A DNA stretch of 64,000 nucleotides from Hyphomonas polymorpha PS728 (GCF_000685315.1 NZ_ARYM01000015.1:1-64000); one strand, 5' to 3'; shown: positions 7,512 to 15,487, counted from the stretch's first letter. Made by a program: numbers and translations. Notes: generated from the sequence alone by a model not told the origin.

Positions 7512-7633
7512 GATGAAACGCGCCTCACTTCACTTACAATATTGCGTAAAATCGAACTATTCTTACCTATATTTTTGTTGGGTTTGGATAATTCAGACGC
7601 TAAATTATCAGTACACTGAATAGGAAACCGCAC

Positions 7634-7795
7634 ATGAATAAGATAAAGCTTACCACTGATCAGAAGATGCGCATTGAAGTGGCACGTAAGGCGCTGAATG
7701 AAGCCTTGAAAGACTGGCCGCAGCAAAGCGAACGCTCACTGAATCGGCAGACGGCAGAAACAACTTTGCCGCCACTTAAGATTAAGAAACGCTAA
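7634..7795 (+). CDS. Small protein upstream of the ADP-ribosyltransferase (53 aa)
   Basis: The ATG is preceded by AGGAA about 8 bases upstream, and the frame gives 53 residues ending in a basic LKIKKR tail. The N-terminal half should form one helix (residues 8-26). Residues 7-25 align without gaps to residues 6-24 of the small protein after the ADP-ribosyltransferase, with 11 of 19 identical and a common RIExxRxALxEAL core. I know no family for either. The position suggests an antitoxin, immunity or regulatory role for the toxin-like gene between them; this is inference. The gap to the next gene is 30-66 bases depending on its start. Confidence 0.6.
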   Translation: MNKIKLTTDQKMRIEVARKALNEALKDWPQQSERSLNRQTAETTLPPLKIKKR

Positions 7796-7861
7796 TCACG
7801 TCCGACCTAGTGTGTTATAGGGCGCTTGGGATTGAGCGTTTCTCCTTTGCTGGGTGGTTTT

Positions 7862-8491
7862 GTGATAAAATATTTGGTCGATATCGCAGCTCGCGCACTT
7901 ATGAGCCGAAAGACGCGCGAAGCATTTCAAGTAGCTCCCCGCCATATATTTGGTCATGAGTACGCGGAATTGTTTGATGACGTCGAACGGCAAATATTGG
8001 CAAGCAGTTCTTCGCTGCCATCTGATTTTGATGCCGACGACAAAGTTGTAGTCCACTGGTACACCAAGGAAACTGCGAGCGCAGGCTTGAGGTATGCAGA
8101 CCTCAATCTTTTGCTACGCACACGTGAGCACCCTGAAGCCGTACGCTTATATTCCATTGGCCTCTACCTCAACGAAGCACTCCAAAAACTCCCGAAGCGC
8201 CTGGCTCCTTCATATCGAGGATCGAAACCGCATCCCGGCATAGCTCAATATGAGGAGGGGGATGTGATTCATGAGAAGGGGTTTCTTAGCAGTAGTCGGA
8301 ACCCGAGAAGGGCCTTTCCAGGCGTCTGTTACTTTACAATCTGGGGAAAGTCTGGAAGGCAAATCACTGCCTTCTCATCCTTTGAACTTGAAGATGAGAT
8401 ACTGTTCCCACCGTATCGTTCTTACTTAATCATTTTTGTCGAACATCTGATCGATGGATCTATTCATGTAGTCATGGAGGAGCAGGAATGA
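7862..8491 (+). CDS. Putative mono-ADP-ribosyltransferase, R-S-E class (toxin-like)
   Basis: Three in-frame starts exist: TTG 7826, GTG 7862 and ATG 7901. I prefer GTG 7862 because of GGGTGG just upstream. In the resulting 209-residue product the ART motifs occur in order: a YTKETASAGLRYADLNLLLR segment like the N-terminal helix of ART domains, YRG with the NAD-contacting R119, FLSSS (S143-S145) at the STS position, and E177-D-E179 followed by ILFPP, matching the catalytic ExE motif. The arrangement resembles arginine-type ARTs. No signal peptide is convincing, so it probably acts inside the cell or is delivered by a system not seen here. It overlaps the next small gene by ATGA. Base composition is lower in GC than the host chromosome. 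Confidence 0.75.
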   Translation: MIKYLVDIAARALMSRKTREAFQVAPRHIFGHEYAELFDDVERQILASSSSLPSDFDADDKVVVHWYTKETASAGLRYADLNLLLRTREHPEAVRLYSIGLYLNEALQKLPKRLAPSYRGSKPHPGIAQYEEGDVIHEKGFLSSSRNPRRAFPGVCYFTIWGKSGRQITAFSSFELEDEILFPPYRSYLIIFVEHLIDGSIHVVMEEQE

Positions 8492-8709
8492 CATTTGTCC
8501 CCACCGATGAACAGCAGCGGCGCATAGAGCTATCTCGACAAGCCCTAAGAGAGGCTTTGGCACGAGACGAACACTACAGCCCCGAGTTCATTGAGAGATG
8601 TTCTGCAGAGATTGGCGCAGATGAAGCAAGCGCTCCCGAGCCATCACCAGACTTCAATTCTGATCTTGGCGTTGTTGGCTCAGCTTTGCGAGCTTTGGTT
8701 CAAAAATAG
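8488..8709 (+). CDS. Small acidic partner of the ADP-ribosyltransferase (73 aa)
   Basis: The ATG overlaps the stop of the ADP-ribosyltransferase gene by four bases, the coupling usual for toxin-immunity pairs. The 73-residue product is acidic overall. Its N-terminal helix (RIELSRQALREAL, residues 12-24) matches the helix of the 53-residue protein upstream of the toxin gene. A Pro/Asp-rich linker and a C-terminal hydrophobic helix (GVVGSALRALV) follow. No known family is recognised. Antitoxin or immunity function is inferred only from coupling, size and charge. Confidence 0.7.
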   Translation: MTFVPTDEQQRRIELSRQALREALARDEHYSPEFIERCSAEIGADEASAPEPSPDFNSDLGVVGSALRALVQK

Positions 8710-8848
8710 TTCTGATCAACCTCTCCAAATGGACTCCATGCTGATGGCCTGTCTTTAATGTTCGCTGAGCACTGAGCGTGATAGCTGGCTAAGAACGAGA
8801 TCGTTTCTGCAAAAAGTGGCAGCGCGATACTGTAAAAGGCATCAAAAA

Positions 8849-8869
8849 CTTACACATTTTCTTACACAT
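8849..8869 (+). repeat. Short direct repeats near the attachment site
   Basis: CTTACACAT occurs at 8849-8857 and again at 8861-8869, a 12-base period, in AT-rich DNA about 60-80 bases from the tRNA fragment. Such repeats could be arm-type integrase or excisionase sites. The remainder of the gene-free stretch 8710-9043 shows nothing else recognisable apart from the tRNA fragment at 8931-8984. Confidence 0.4.
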
Positions 8870-8930
8870 AAATTTTGCGCACAGTCATTTTGTCTTTTAA
8901 TATCAATTACTTACAAAATCCAAAGGCGAC

Positions 8931-8984
8931 TTAAAATCCCTAGGCCCAACGGCCGTGCCGGTTCGAGTCCGGCCGCCGGCACCA
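8931..8984 (+). other. tRNA-Leu(UAA) 3' fragment: right attachment site of the mobile element
   Basis: From the anticodon loop (TTAAAA) onward, this reads as the 3' part of a class II tRNA. It has the 3' anticodon-stem strand TCCCT, a long variable arm, a TpsiC arm (GCCGG, TTCGAGT, CCGGC), the 3' acceptor strand CGCCGGC, discriminator A and encoded CCA. The bases before it (AAGGCGAC) cannot pair with TCCCT and no 5' half exists, so it is not a functional tRNA. An anticodon-loop breakpoint is typical of tyrosine-recombinase elements, which leave a displaced tRNA 3' end at their far boundary. The 5' acceptor strand of the intact gene is predicted to be GCCGGCG. Confidence 0.8.
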
Positions 8985-9043
8985 TTTGCCCTCCGGCAAA
9001 AAACCGGTAGCGTCGGGAAGCGAAACAAGCGGGGACTGTATTA

Positions 9044-10489
9044 ATGACAACAGGAGACCGGCAGGCCGCCGCGCTGAAGCCCGGCTTTGCCGCCCGCCTG
9101 GGACTGTTTGCCGGGCCCGCCCTTGCCATCCTGATTGCCGTGCTGCCGCCGCCCGAAGGGCTGGAACGGGGCGGTATGCTTGTTGCCGGTGTCCTGGTGC
9201 TGATGGCCATCTGGTGGGCCACCGAGGCGATCCCGATTGCCGCCACCTCGCTGATCCCGCTGGCGCTTCTGCCGCTGACAGGCGTGGCAAGCCTCCGCGA
9301 GATTGCCGCGCCTTATGCCGATACCGTGGTGCTGCTGCTGCTCGGCGGGTTCATCATGGCCATCGGCATCGAGAAATGGCACCTGCACCGCCGCATTGCG
9401 CTGAATGTGCTGATGCTGTCAGGCGGGCGGCTGAAACTGCTGGCCGGGGCGTTCATGCTGGCCACCGCCCTGCTCTCGATGTGGATTTCCAACACGGCCA
9501 CCACCCTGATGATGGCGCCGATTGCCCTCTCGGTCGCCGTGGCAGCGGGCGGCGGCGCCCGGCTTGGCAGCGCCCTGCTGCTCGGGATTGCCTATTCCGC
9601 CTCCATCGGCGGCCTCGCCACCCCCGTTGGCACGCCCACCAATCTCATCGCCATGGGCTGGCTGAATGACAATGCCGGGATTGATATCAGCTTCCGCGAA
9701 TGGATGAGCTTCGGCCTTCCGGTGGTCCTGATCATGCTGCCAATGGCGTGGCTGATCCTCACCTGGGGCATCAAGTCAGACGCCGCCTCGGCCAGGGCTG
9801 CCGGCGCCACAGTGCGCACCCAGCGCGACGCGCTTGGCAAGATGACGACGCCCGAAACGCGCGTCGCCATCGTGTTTGGCTTCATTGCGCTTGCCTGGAT
9901 CACGCGGGAACAGCTTGTCATGATTCCCCTGTTCGCCGGGCTGACGGATATGGGCATCGCCATCATGGGGGCCATCCTGATGTTCCTCGTGCCCCATGGC
10001 AGCCGCGCGCCAGAGCACCAGCCCGGCGGCTGGGCCCTGCTGAACTGGGAAGATGCCAAGGCTGTGCCCTGGGATGTTGTGCTGCTGTTTGGGGGCGGAC
10101 TGTCGCTGGCCGCGGCGGTTCAGGCGTCGGGCCTTGCCGGCTGGCTCGGCAACTCACTGGCAGGCCTGGCGGCCCTGCCGCCCATCGTGCTGATCCTGAT
10201 CGTCGTCAGCATCCTTATCTTCCTCACCGAGGTGATGTCGAACGTGGCGGCGATGACCACTTTCCTGCCCGTGCTTGGCGCGCTGGCAGAGGCAACCGGC
10301 ATAGACGTGCGCAGCCTGATCCTGCCGTGCGCGATGGCGGCCTCCTGTGCGTTCATGTTGCCCATCGCCACCGGGCCGAACGCCGTGGTGTTCGGGATGC
10401 GGCAATTCTCCATCGGCCACATGATGCGATCCGGCTTCTGGCTCAACGTCGCCTGCGTAGTGATCGTTACGCTGTATTTCGGGCTCTGA
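9044..10489 (+). CDS. DASS/SLC13-family anion (dicarboxylate-type) permease
   Basis: A 481-residue, strongly hydrophobic inner-membrane protein with about a dozen membrane stretches. It carries the two internal-repeat SNT-type motifs of divalent anion:sodium symporters: SNTATTLMMAP followed by ATPVGTPTNLIAMGW, and later EVMSNVAAMTTFLPVL followed by ATGPNAVVFG. These proteins import C4-dicarboxylates, sulfate or related anions with sodium; the substrate cannot be told from sequence. It is the first chromosomal gene after the mobile-element boundary and has no obvious operon partner. Confidence 0.85.
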   Translation: MTTGDRQAAALKPGFAARLGLFAGPALAILIAVLPPPEGLERGGMLVAGVLVLMAIWWATEAIPIAATSLIPLALLPLTGVASLREIAAPYADTVVLLLLGGFIMAIGIEKWHLHRRIALNVLMLSGGRLKLLAGAFMLATALLSMWISNTATTLMMAPIALSVAVAAGGGARLGSALLLGIAYSASIGGLATPVGTPTNLIAMGWLNDNAGIDISFREWMSFGLPVVLIMLPMAWLILTWGIKSDAASARAAGATVRTQRDALGKMTTPETRVAIVFGFIALAWITREQLVMIPLFAGLTDMGIAIMGAILMFLVPHGSRAPEHQPGGWALLNWEDAKAVPWDVVLLFGGGLSLAAAVQASGLAGWLGNSLAGLAALPPIVLILIVVSILIFLTEVMSNVAAMTTFLPVLGALAEATGIDVRSLILPCAMAASCAFMLPIATGPNAVVFGMRQFSIGHMMRSGFWLNVACVVIVTLYFGL

Positions 10490-10613
10490 CCCCGCCGGCA
10501 CACCCCTGAAGTGAAAATGTCACAAAACTGCGATTGACGCGTATGTTCCGCGCGCCTAGTTGCGCGCCTGCTTGTCAGTATTGTGTCAGATTTGTTGGGG
10601 TAGACGCCACCGC

Positions 10614-11279
10614 ATGCGACGTACTTGTATTGCCCTGACCGCTCTGGCCATTGCTGCGGCCTGCCCCGCCCTGGCGGAAAACCAGATATGGACCGCCGCC
10701 AGCACCAAGGCCAAACCCTTCGACAACAGGGCTATCAGCCTCTCCCTTGACGCGGATCTGCGCTACCAGCCCGACGGTGATCTCGACACGATCGAGCTGC
10801 GCCCCGGCATCGGCTATCGCCTGAATGACACGTTCAAGATCAGCGGCGGCTATCTATGGGGCAGCGTTCGCCAGGAGGGGCCGGACCGGAAGGAACACCG
10901 TCTCTGGCAACAGCTGAGCTATGATTTCGGCGAAGCTTATAGCTTCGAATTTGATGGCCGCTCGCGTCTGGAAGAACGCCGCCGTGAAGGCTGGGACGAT
11001 ACCGGCTGGCGGCTGCGCCAGGAGTTCGGCGTCAAGCGTCCTCTCGAAGGCACCCCCTTCGAAATCTCGCTGAGTACGGATCTGTTCTTTGAACTGAACG
11101 ATACTGACTGGGGCCAGTCTGACGGCTTCATCGAAGCCCGCAGCCAGCTGCTGCTCGTCTGGGACATGAACGACAAGGTAAGCTGGGAATTCGGCTATAT
11201 GAACCAGTTCGAGAACGAACGCGGCGCCCCCGACGAGACCAACCATCACATCGTCCTCACTGTTTCACGCGATTTCTGA
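10614..11279 (+). CDS. DUF2490 family outer-membrane protein
   Basis: The ATG at 10614 starts a clear signal peptide (MRRTCIALTALAIAAACPALA). The ~200-residue mature part has alternating strands rich in Tyr/Trp/Arg, such as IGYRLNDTFKISGGYLWG and WRLRQEFGVKRPL, and ends in a strand with terminal Phe (TVSRDF). These are the marks of a small beta-barrel. The pattern fits DUF2490, a family of unknown function predicted in the outer membrane. It is probably monocistronic, with a terminator just downstream. Confidence 0.8.
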   Translation: MRRTCIALTALAIAAACPALAENQIWTAASTKAKPFDNRAISLSLDADLRYQPDGDLDTIELRPGIGYRLNDTFKISGGYLWGSVRQEGPDRKEHRLWQQLSYDFGEAYSFEFDGRSRLEERRREGWDDTGWRLRQEFGVKRPLEGTPFEISLSTDLFFELNDTDWGQSDGFIEARSQLLLVWDMNDKVSWEFGYMNQFENERGAPDETNHHIVLTVSRDF

Positions 11280-11291
11280 GCCCCAAATGAA

Positions 11292-11319
11292 AAGCGCGCC
11301 CCGGTGAGGAGGCGCGCTT
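11292..11319. terminator. Bidirectional terminator between convergent genes
   Basis: AAGCGCGCC and GGCGCGCTT form a perfect 9-bp stem around a 10-base loop, between the converging DUF2490 gene and cold-shock gene. The flanking A/T bases are short on both sides, so it could serve either strand. Confidence 0.6.
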
Positions 11320-11365
11320 CGCAATTACGTCAGGCAAACGGCGAGGCGTCTGCCTTGAAGAACTG

Positions 11366-11575
11366 TTAGACCAGCTCGATGGAGCTGACAGCAGGCTTGC
11401 CCGAACGTTTGTCGATGGCGGTTTCGTAGGAAACCTTCTGGCCTTCGTTGAGTTGGGCGATACCCGAGCGCTCAAGCGTCGAGATGTGCACGAAAACGTC
11501 ATTGCCGCCGGTGGTGGGCGAAATGAAGCCGAAGCCCTTCTGGGTGTTGAAGAACTTCACGATACCTTGGGTCAT
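11366..11575 (-). CDS. Cold-shock protein (CspA family)
   Basis: A 69-residue single cold-shock domain with both RNA-binding motifs: KGFGFI (RNP1) at residues 13-18 and VFVHIS (RNP2) at 27-32. It begins TQGIVKFFN as expected. These proteins bind single-stranded RNA/DNA and act as RNA chaperones in the cytoplasm. Full length for a single-domain member. The ~200 bases upstream (11576-11787) contain no gene except the thiolase terminator, leaving room for a long 5' leader as is common for csp genes. Confidence 0.95.
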   Translation of the reverse strand: MTQGIVKFFNTQKGFGFISPTTGGNDVFVHISTLERSGIAQLNEGQKVSYETAIDKRSGKPAVSSIELV

Positions 11576-11751
11576 TTAGATAAGTCTCATAGTCATATGT
11601 GGACTGACAGTGTGTCAGCCCTTGCGTATCGAATTTTGGAGAGTTTCTGAAACCGCAACTCACCCTGGTGAGCGCACGCGCCTGATCGTCCGGCCAATGT
11701 CGATGCCAGCCATATGCGCCATCCACAGGCAGAATGCAAGTTTAAATTACT

Positions 11752-11780
11752 GTCAGGCTCCGGACGCTCCGGAGCCTGAC
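11752..11780 (-). terminator. Hairpin downstream of the thiolase gene
   Basis: GTCAGGCTCCGG and its perfect complement form a 12-bp stem with a 5-base loop, eight bases after the thiolase stop. The tail on the minus strand is AT-rich rather than a pure T run, so it is a probable but not textbook terminator. Confidence 0.65.
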
Positions 11781-11787
11781 CGAATTT

Positions 11788-12999
11788 TCAGTTAACGCGC
11801 TCGAACACCGCCGCGAGCCCCTGCCCACCCCCAATGCACATGGTTTCAAGGCCGTAGCGCGCCCCGCGGCGATCCATTTCGCGCAGCATCGTCGCCAGGA
11901 TGCGCCCGCCGGTTGCGCCCACAGGGTGGCCCAGCGAGATGCCCGAGCCATGCACGTTCAGGCGCGCATAGTCTTCCTTCGAGAAGCCCATCGCCTTGGT
12001 GCAGGCAAGCACCTGCGCGGCAAAGGCTTCGTTCAGTTCGATCAGGTCAATGTCTTTCAGCGAAAGCCCTGCGCGCTTCAGTGCTTTTTCCGTAGACGGA
12101 ACAGGCCCGATCCCCATCACCGCAGGGCCAACGCCCGCTACGGCCCAGGAGACAAGCCGCGCCAGCGGTTTGAGGCCATTGGCCTCTGCCATCTCGCGCG
12201 TCATCACGAGGCAGGCCGAGCCGCCATCATTCTGACCGCTGGCATTGCCGGCGGTGACGGTGGCTTCAGCGTCCTGCTTCAGGCGGATGGCTTTCAGCTT
12301 CGACAGCACCTCCACCGTGGAATCCGCCCGGGGATGTTCGTCCCGGTCCACCACAGTGTCGCCCTTGCGGCCTTTGACCGTGAACGGAATGATCTCTTCA
12401 CCGAACACGCCGGATGTCTGCGCCGCTACAGCCTTGGCATGGGAAGCGGCGGCAAACTCGTCCTGCGCCTCACGGGTGATCTGATAATCGCGGCGCAGGT
12501 TTTCTGCCGTTTCCAGCATCCCGCCCGGCACGGGGTAATGTTTGCCGCCGGCGGTGAGGCGCCCGGTGATCAGGCCGTCATTGATGGTCATGTTGCCCTG
12601 GCCAAGCCCCCAGCGCAGGCCGGTGGAGTAGAAAGGCGCGTTGCTCATCGACTCCGCGCCGCCCGCGATCACGCAGTCCATCGCGCCGGTCGCCACCTGC
12701 ATCGTCGCATTGATGATCGCCTGCAGGCCCGAGCCGCAGCGCCGGTCGATCTGCATACCCGTCACTTCCACCGGCAAGCCGGCGTCGAGCGCCACCACGC
12801 GGCCCAGCGCGGGCGCGTCCATGGAAGGGTAACACTGCGCGAAGATCACATCATCGACCTTGTCTTTCGCCAGGCCCGTGCGCGCCATCAGCCCTTCGAC
12901 GACGGCCGCGCCGAGTTCATGCGCCTGCACGCCCTTGAACGAGCCGCCAAACCCGCCCACCGCCGTCCGCACCGGCTCGACAATCACCACATCGCGCAT
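11788..12999 (-). CDS. Thiolase (acetyl-CoA C-acetyltransferase/acyltransferase)
   Basis: The 403-residue product has the full thiolase catalytic set: nucleophile C88 in DRRCGSGLQA, H358 in GHPVGATG and C388 in MCIGGGQGLA, plus the NVHGSGISLGHP signature. It condenses or cleaves beta-ketoacyl-CoA. The sequence does not separate a biosynthetic acetoacetyl-CoA role from a beta-oxidation role. It is transcribed divergently from the dioxygenase gene at 13173 across a 173-base spacer with an AGGA-type ribosome site just before the ATG. Confidence 0.93.
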   Translation of the reverse strand: MRDVVIVEPVRTAVGGFGGSFKGVQAHELGAAVVEGLMARTGLAKDKVDDVIFAQCYPSMDAPALGRVVALDAGLPVEVTGMQIDRRCGSGLQAIINATMQVATGAMDCVIAGGAESMSNAPFYSTGLRWGLGQGNMTINDGLITGRLTAGGKHYPVPGGMLETAENLRRDYQITREAQDEFAAASHAKAVAAQTSGVFGEEIIPFTVKGRKGDTVVDRDEHPRADSTVEVLSKLKAIRLKQDAEATVTAGNASGQNDGGSACLVMTREMAEANGLKPLARLVSWAVAGVGPAVMGIGPVPSTEKALKRAGLSLKDIDLIELNEAFAAQVLACTKAMGFSKEDYARLNVHGSGISLGHPVGATGGRILATMLREMDRRGARYGLETMCIGGGQGLAAVFERVN

Positions 13000-13172
13000 T
13001 CATTCCTCCCGGGAGTATCCAAAGTCCGCCCCTGTTAAGCCCGGCCTGCGCCCCAGCGCAACCCGGCCTCTTTCATGCGAGGCCCGCATAACAGTCAGGC
13101 CGGAGCAGGCCTGTTCCCGCCAGCAAACCTCTCTTACCTAAGGGGAAGCAAGATTGAAGGAGGCTTCCTCTG

Positions 13173-13949
13173 ATGACCCCGCCGATTTTCGTATCGCATG
13201 GCTCGCCCACGCTGATCTTCGATGATGTGCCCGCGCGCGACTTCCTGATGCAGCTGGGCAAGGCACTGCCGCGCCCGAAAGCGATCCTTGCCGTCTCCGC
13301 GCATTGGGAAACGCTTGCCCCAAGCATCACCGCCGCGCCTGCCCCGCCGACGATCCATGATTTTGGTGGCTTTCCAGAGGTGATGTACCAGCAGCAATAC
13401 CCCGCGCCGGGCGACCCTGCCCTGGCGGCGCGCATCAAGACGCTGCTGGACGGGGCGGGCCTGCCCGCAACGCTCGATCCGGCGCGCGGCCTCGATCATG
13501 GCGCCTGGGTGCCGCTGAAGCTCGCCTTTCCGGCGGCGGATATTCCGGTGCTGCAGCTTTCCCTGCAAACCCATCTTGGCCCGGCGCATCATCTGCGGCT
13601 TGGCGAGGCGCTGCGCCCTCTGGCCGAAGAGGGCGTGCTGATCCTCGGCAGCGGCAGCCTCACGCACGACCTGCGCAGTGTCAGCTGGCGCGGCCCGAAT
13701 GCGGAGCCCGATTGGGTGAAATCCTTCGGTGACTGGGTGAACCAGGCGCTGGCCGAAGGCCGCGTCGACGATCTCGTGAACTATCGCAGCCTCGCCCCCA
13801 ACGCCGCGCGCAACCATCCGACGGAGGAGCATTTCCTGCCGCTGTTCGTGGCCCTCGGCGCGGCTGGCAAGGGTGCGCACATGGCTCAGTTGCACACGTC
13901 CGTAACGTTCAGCGTGCTGAGGATGGACGCTTTTGAATTTGCAGCCTGA
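13173..13949 (+). CDS. Class III extradiol ring-cleavage dioxygenase (DODA/YgiD type)
   Basis: A 258-residue member of the LigB-like superfamily. It shows the SHGSP N-terminal metal-ligand motif (H9), SAHWE, IHDFGGFP, GLDHGAWVPL and the LGSGSLTHDL segment, all as in DODA-type dioxygenases. The family uses non-heme Fe(II) (or Zn for some members) on catechol-like or DOPA-like substrates. The true substrate here is unknown. AGGAGG precedes the ATG, so the start is well supported. No aromatic-degradation neighbours are present. Confidence 0.88.
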   Translation: MTPPIFVSHGSPTLIFDDVPARDFLMQLGKALPRPKAILAVSAHWETLAPSITAAPAPPTIHDFGGFPEVMYQQQYPAPGDPALAARIKTLLDGAGLPATLDPARGLDHGAWVPLKLAFPAADIPVLQLSLQTHLGPAHHLRLGEALRPLAEEGVLILGSGSLTHDLRSVSWRGPNAEPDWVKSFGDWVNQALAEGRVDDLVNYRSLAPNAARNHPTEEHFLPLFVALGAAGKGAHMAQLHTSVTFSVLRMDAFEFAA

Positions 13950-13959
13950 CACAAAGAAC

Positions 13960-14036
13960 CCCCTTCTCCCTTGGGAGAAGGGGTTGGGATGAGGGCCCGC
14001 GCACAGCGCGTGGGAGGCGAGGGCCGGCGAAGCCGG
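13960..14036 (-). repeat. Interspersed intergenic repeat, copy A
   Basis: The segment starts with a strong hairpin (CCCCTTCTCCC/GGGAGAAGGGG, 13961-13984). It continues with sequence that, read on the minus strand, resembles 63060-63117: GGCCCTC, CCTCCCACGC, GCGCGGGCCC and then a C/T-rich hairpin in the same order. It probably also acts as a terminator between the dioxygenase gene and the convergent crotonase gene. Confidence 0.6.
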
Positions 14037-14041
14037 AAACC

Positions 14042-14824
14042 TTACCCCTGCTGATCCCGCCCGCGCGCGGTCACCTGCTTGCGTGCCTCTTCCACCGCCG
14101 AGGCGGAAACCGACTTCGAATGGTCGATCGAGCGGGTCACTTCTTCCTTCATGGCGGCGGCGAAATTCATGCCGAAGCCGTCATCGATCAGCGCCTTGTA
14201 TTTACGCAGCAGGTCCGGATTGGTCGAGGTCATTTCCGTCGCCATCTGCAGCGCGGCCGGCACAAGATCCGCCGCCGGATAGACGCGGTTCACAAGACCC
14301 CATTTCTCAGAAGTGTGCGCATCGATGAAATTGCCGGTGAAGGAGAGCTCCTTCGCGCGGCTGATGCCGATGAGGCGCGAAAGCTTCTGCGAGAGCCCCC
14401 AGCCCGGCACAATGCCGACGCGGGCATGGGTGTCGGCAAAACGGGTATGTTCGGAGGCGAGCAGCACATCGCACATCAGGGCGAGTTCAAAGCCGCCGGT
14501 AATGGCAAAGCCGTTGATCGCGCCGATGATCGGCCAGGGATAGGCTTCCAGCGCGGCCAGCATGTTGATGGACTTGCTGTCCTCGTCGGCGCCCAGGGCA
14601 AAGCCCGTCTGGCCGGCTTCTTTCAGGTCGATGCCTGCGGTGAACGCACGGCCCGCCCCGGTCAGCACCACAGCGCGGATTTCCGGATCGTCCTTCAGCT
14701 CAGTGAACACGCGCACGATCTCGGCGCGCAGGGCGCGGTTGAGCGCGTTGAGCGCGTCGGGTCGGTTCAGCGTGACAAGGCAGACAGCGCCGTGGCGTTC
14801 GGTCAGGACGATGGGTTCGGACAT
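14042..14824 (-). CDS. Enoyl-CoA hydratase/isomerase (crotonase) family protein
   Basis: A 260-residue crotonase fold protein. The oxyanion-hole segments are visible as GAGRAFTAGIDLKE (about residues 55-68) and GAINGFAITGGFELALMCDV (about 100-120). The catalytic-Glu region reads GIVPGWGLSQKLSRLIG, and the VTLNRPDALNALN start is typical. It acts on acyl-CoA thioesters, and hydratase versus isomerase cannot be decided. GGAG precedes the ATG. The spacer to the membrane gene upstream on the same strand is 78 bases. Confidence 0.9.
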   Translation of the reverse strand: MSEPIVLTERHGAVCLVTLNRPDALNALNRALRAEIVRVFTELKDDPEIRAVVLTGAGRAFTAGIDLKEAGQTGFALGADEDSKSINMLAALEAYPWPIIGAINGFAITGGFELALMCDVLLASEHTRFADTHARVGIVPGWGLSQKLSRLIGISRAKELSFTGNFIDAHTSEKWGLVNRVYPAADLVPAALQMATEMTSTNPDLLRKYKALIDDGFGMNFAAAMKEEVTRSIDHSKSVSASAVEEARKQVTARGRDQQG

Positions 14825-14902
14825 GGAAGCTCCTCCGGAAATGGTCAGTAAAGGTGTTACGGCGCGCAGATGGGCCCGCCAAGCCTGACGCGGCGTCGGC
14901 TC

Positions 14903-15388
14903 TCAGCCCTTGTGGCCGGTCACCAGGCGGAAGACGCCAATCAGCGCCGCAATAATCGCAATCGCCGCAGCCAGCCAGAACAGGCCAAACTTGAGGGGCG
15001 TGATCCAGGCCTTGGTATCGAGCGCGTCGGCCACCCCGGCCAGGGCGAGGGCCTGAACCGTGTTCTCGGTCAGGTCAAAGATCAGTACGGCAAAACCGGG
15101 CAGCGCCGCCAGCTTTCCCCAGCGCCCAAAGAAGCGCAGCGCCATGCCCGCAAAGAGAAGACCGAAGCTCAAGGGGAACACGGTGTCGTTCAGCACCGTC
15201 ACCCAGAAATGGGCGGTCTTCTGCTCCGGCGTCAGCGCCGCAAACAGGGCTCGCACCTCGGCCGGGTCTGAGACCATGTCGAGATACGCCCCGCCCACCG
15301 CCGGCCCGAAAACCTGGAACGCGGCGCCGGACAGGATCATCATCACGAAAAGCGCCCACAGGACGGGCGCGCGTGTCAGGACTTGCAT
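14903..15388 (-). CDS. Four-helix integral membrane protein, unknown function
   Basis: A 161-residue hydrophobic protein with membrane stretches at roughly 9-27, 66-85, 93-112 and 127-152. A short soluble loop between the first two contains PEQKTAHFWVTVLND. No catalytic motif or named family is recognised. It is probably in the inner membrane. A ribosome site (GGAGGAGAG) lies just before the ATG. The gene sits between the crotonase gene and cinA-like gene on the same strand, without overlap. Confidence 0.7.
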   Translation of the reverse strand: MQVLTRAPVLWALFVMMILSGAAFQVFGPAVGGAYLDMVSDPAEVRALFAALTPEQKTAHFWVTVLNDTVFPLSFGLLFAGMALRFFGRWGKLAALPGFAVLIFDLTENTVQALALAGVADALDTKAWITPLKFGLFWLAAAIAIIAALIGVFRLVTGHKG

Positions 15389-15487
15389 TTTCTCTCCTCC
15401 CCCTTGGAGTTCTGTTGGAATTTTCTGCGGCGTGGTTGGAGGAATCGTTGGCGTTTTTTTGCCTCCTTATCCACGCTTTATGTGTCG

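Noticed and set aside
1-8930. Insertion sequence or transposase in the mobile-element region
   Set aside because: No transposase-like protein or terminal inverted repeats were seen, so the element is better explained by tRNA-targeted integration.
8931-8984. A complete tRNA-Leu gene
   Set aside because: No 5' half exists. The bases before the anticodon loop do not pair with the 3' anticodon-stem strand, so it can only be a displaced 3' fragment.
8985-9000. Terminator hairpin TTTGCC/GGCAAA after the tRNA fragment
   Set aside because: The stem is only 6 bp and is followed by A residues, not T residues, on the plus strand, so it is not a convincing intrinsic terminator.
11926-13038. 370-residue plus-strand frame opposite the thiolase gene
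   Set aside because: Antisense to a gene with all thiolase catalytic residues. Long antisense frames are expected in high-GC DNA.
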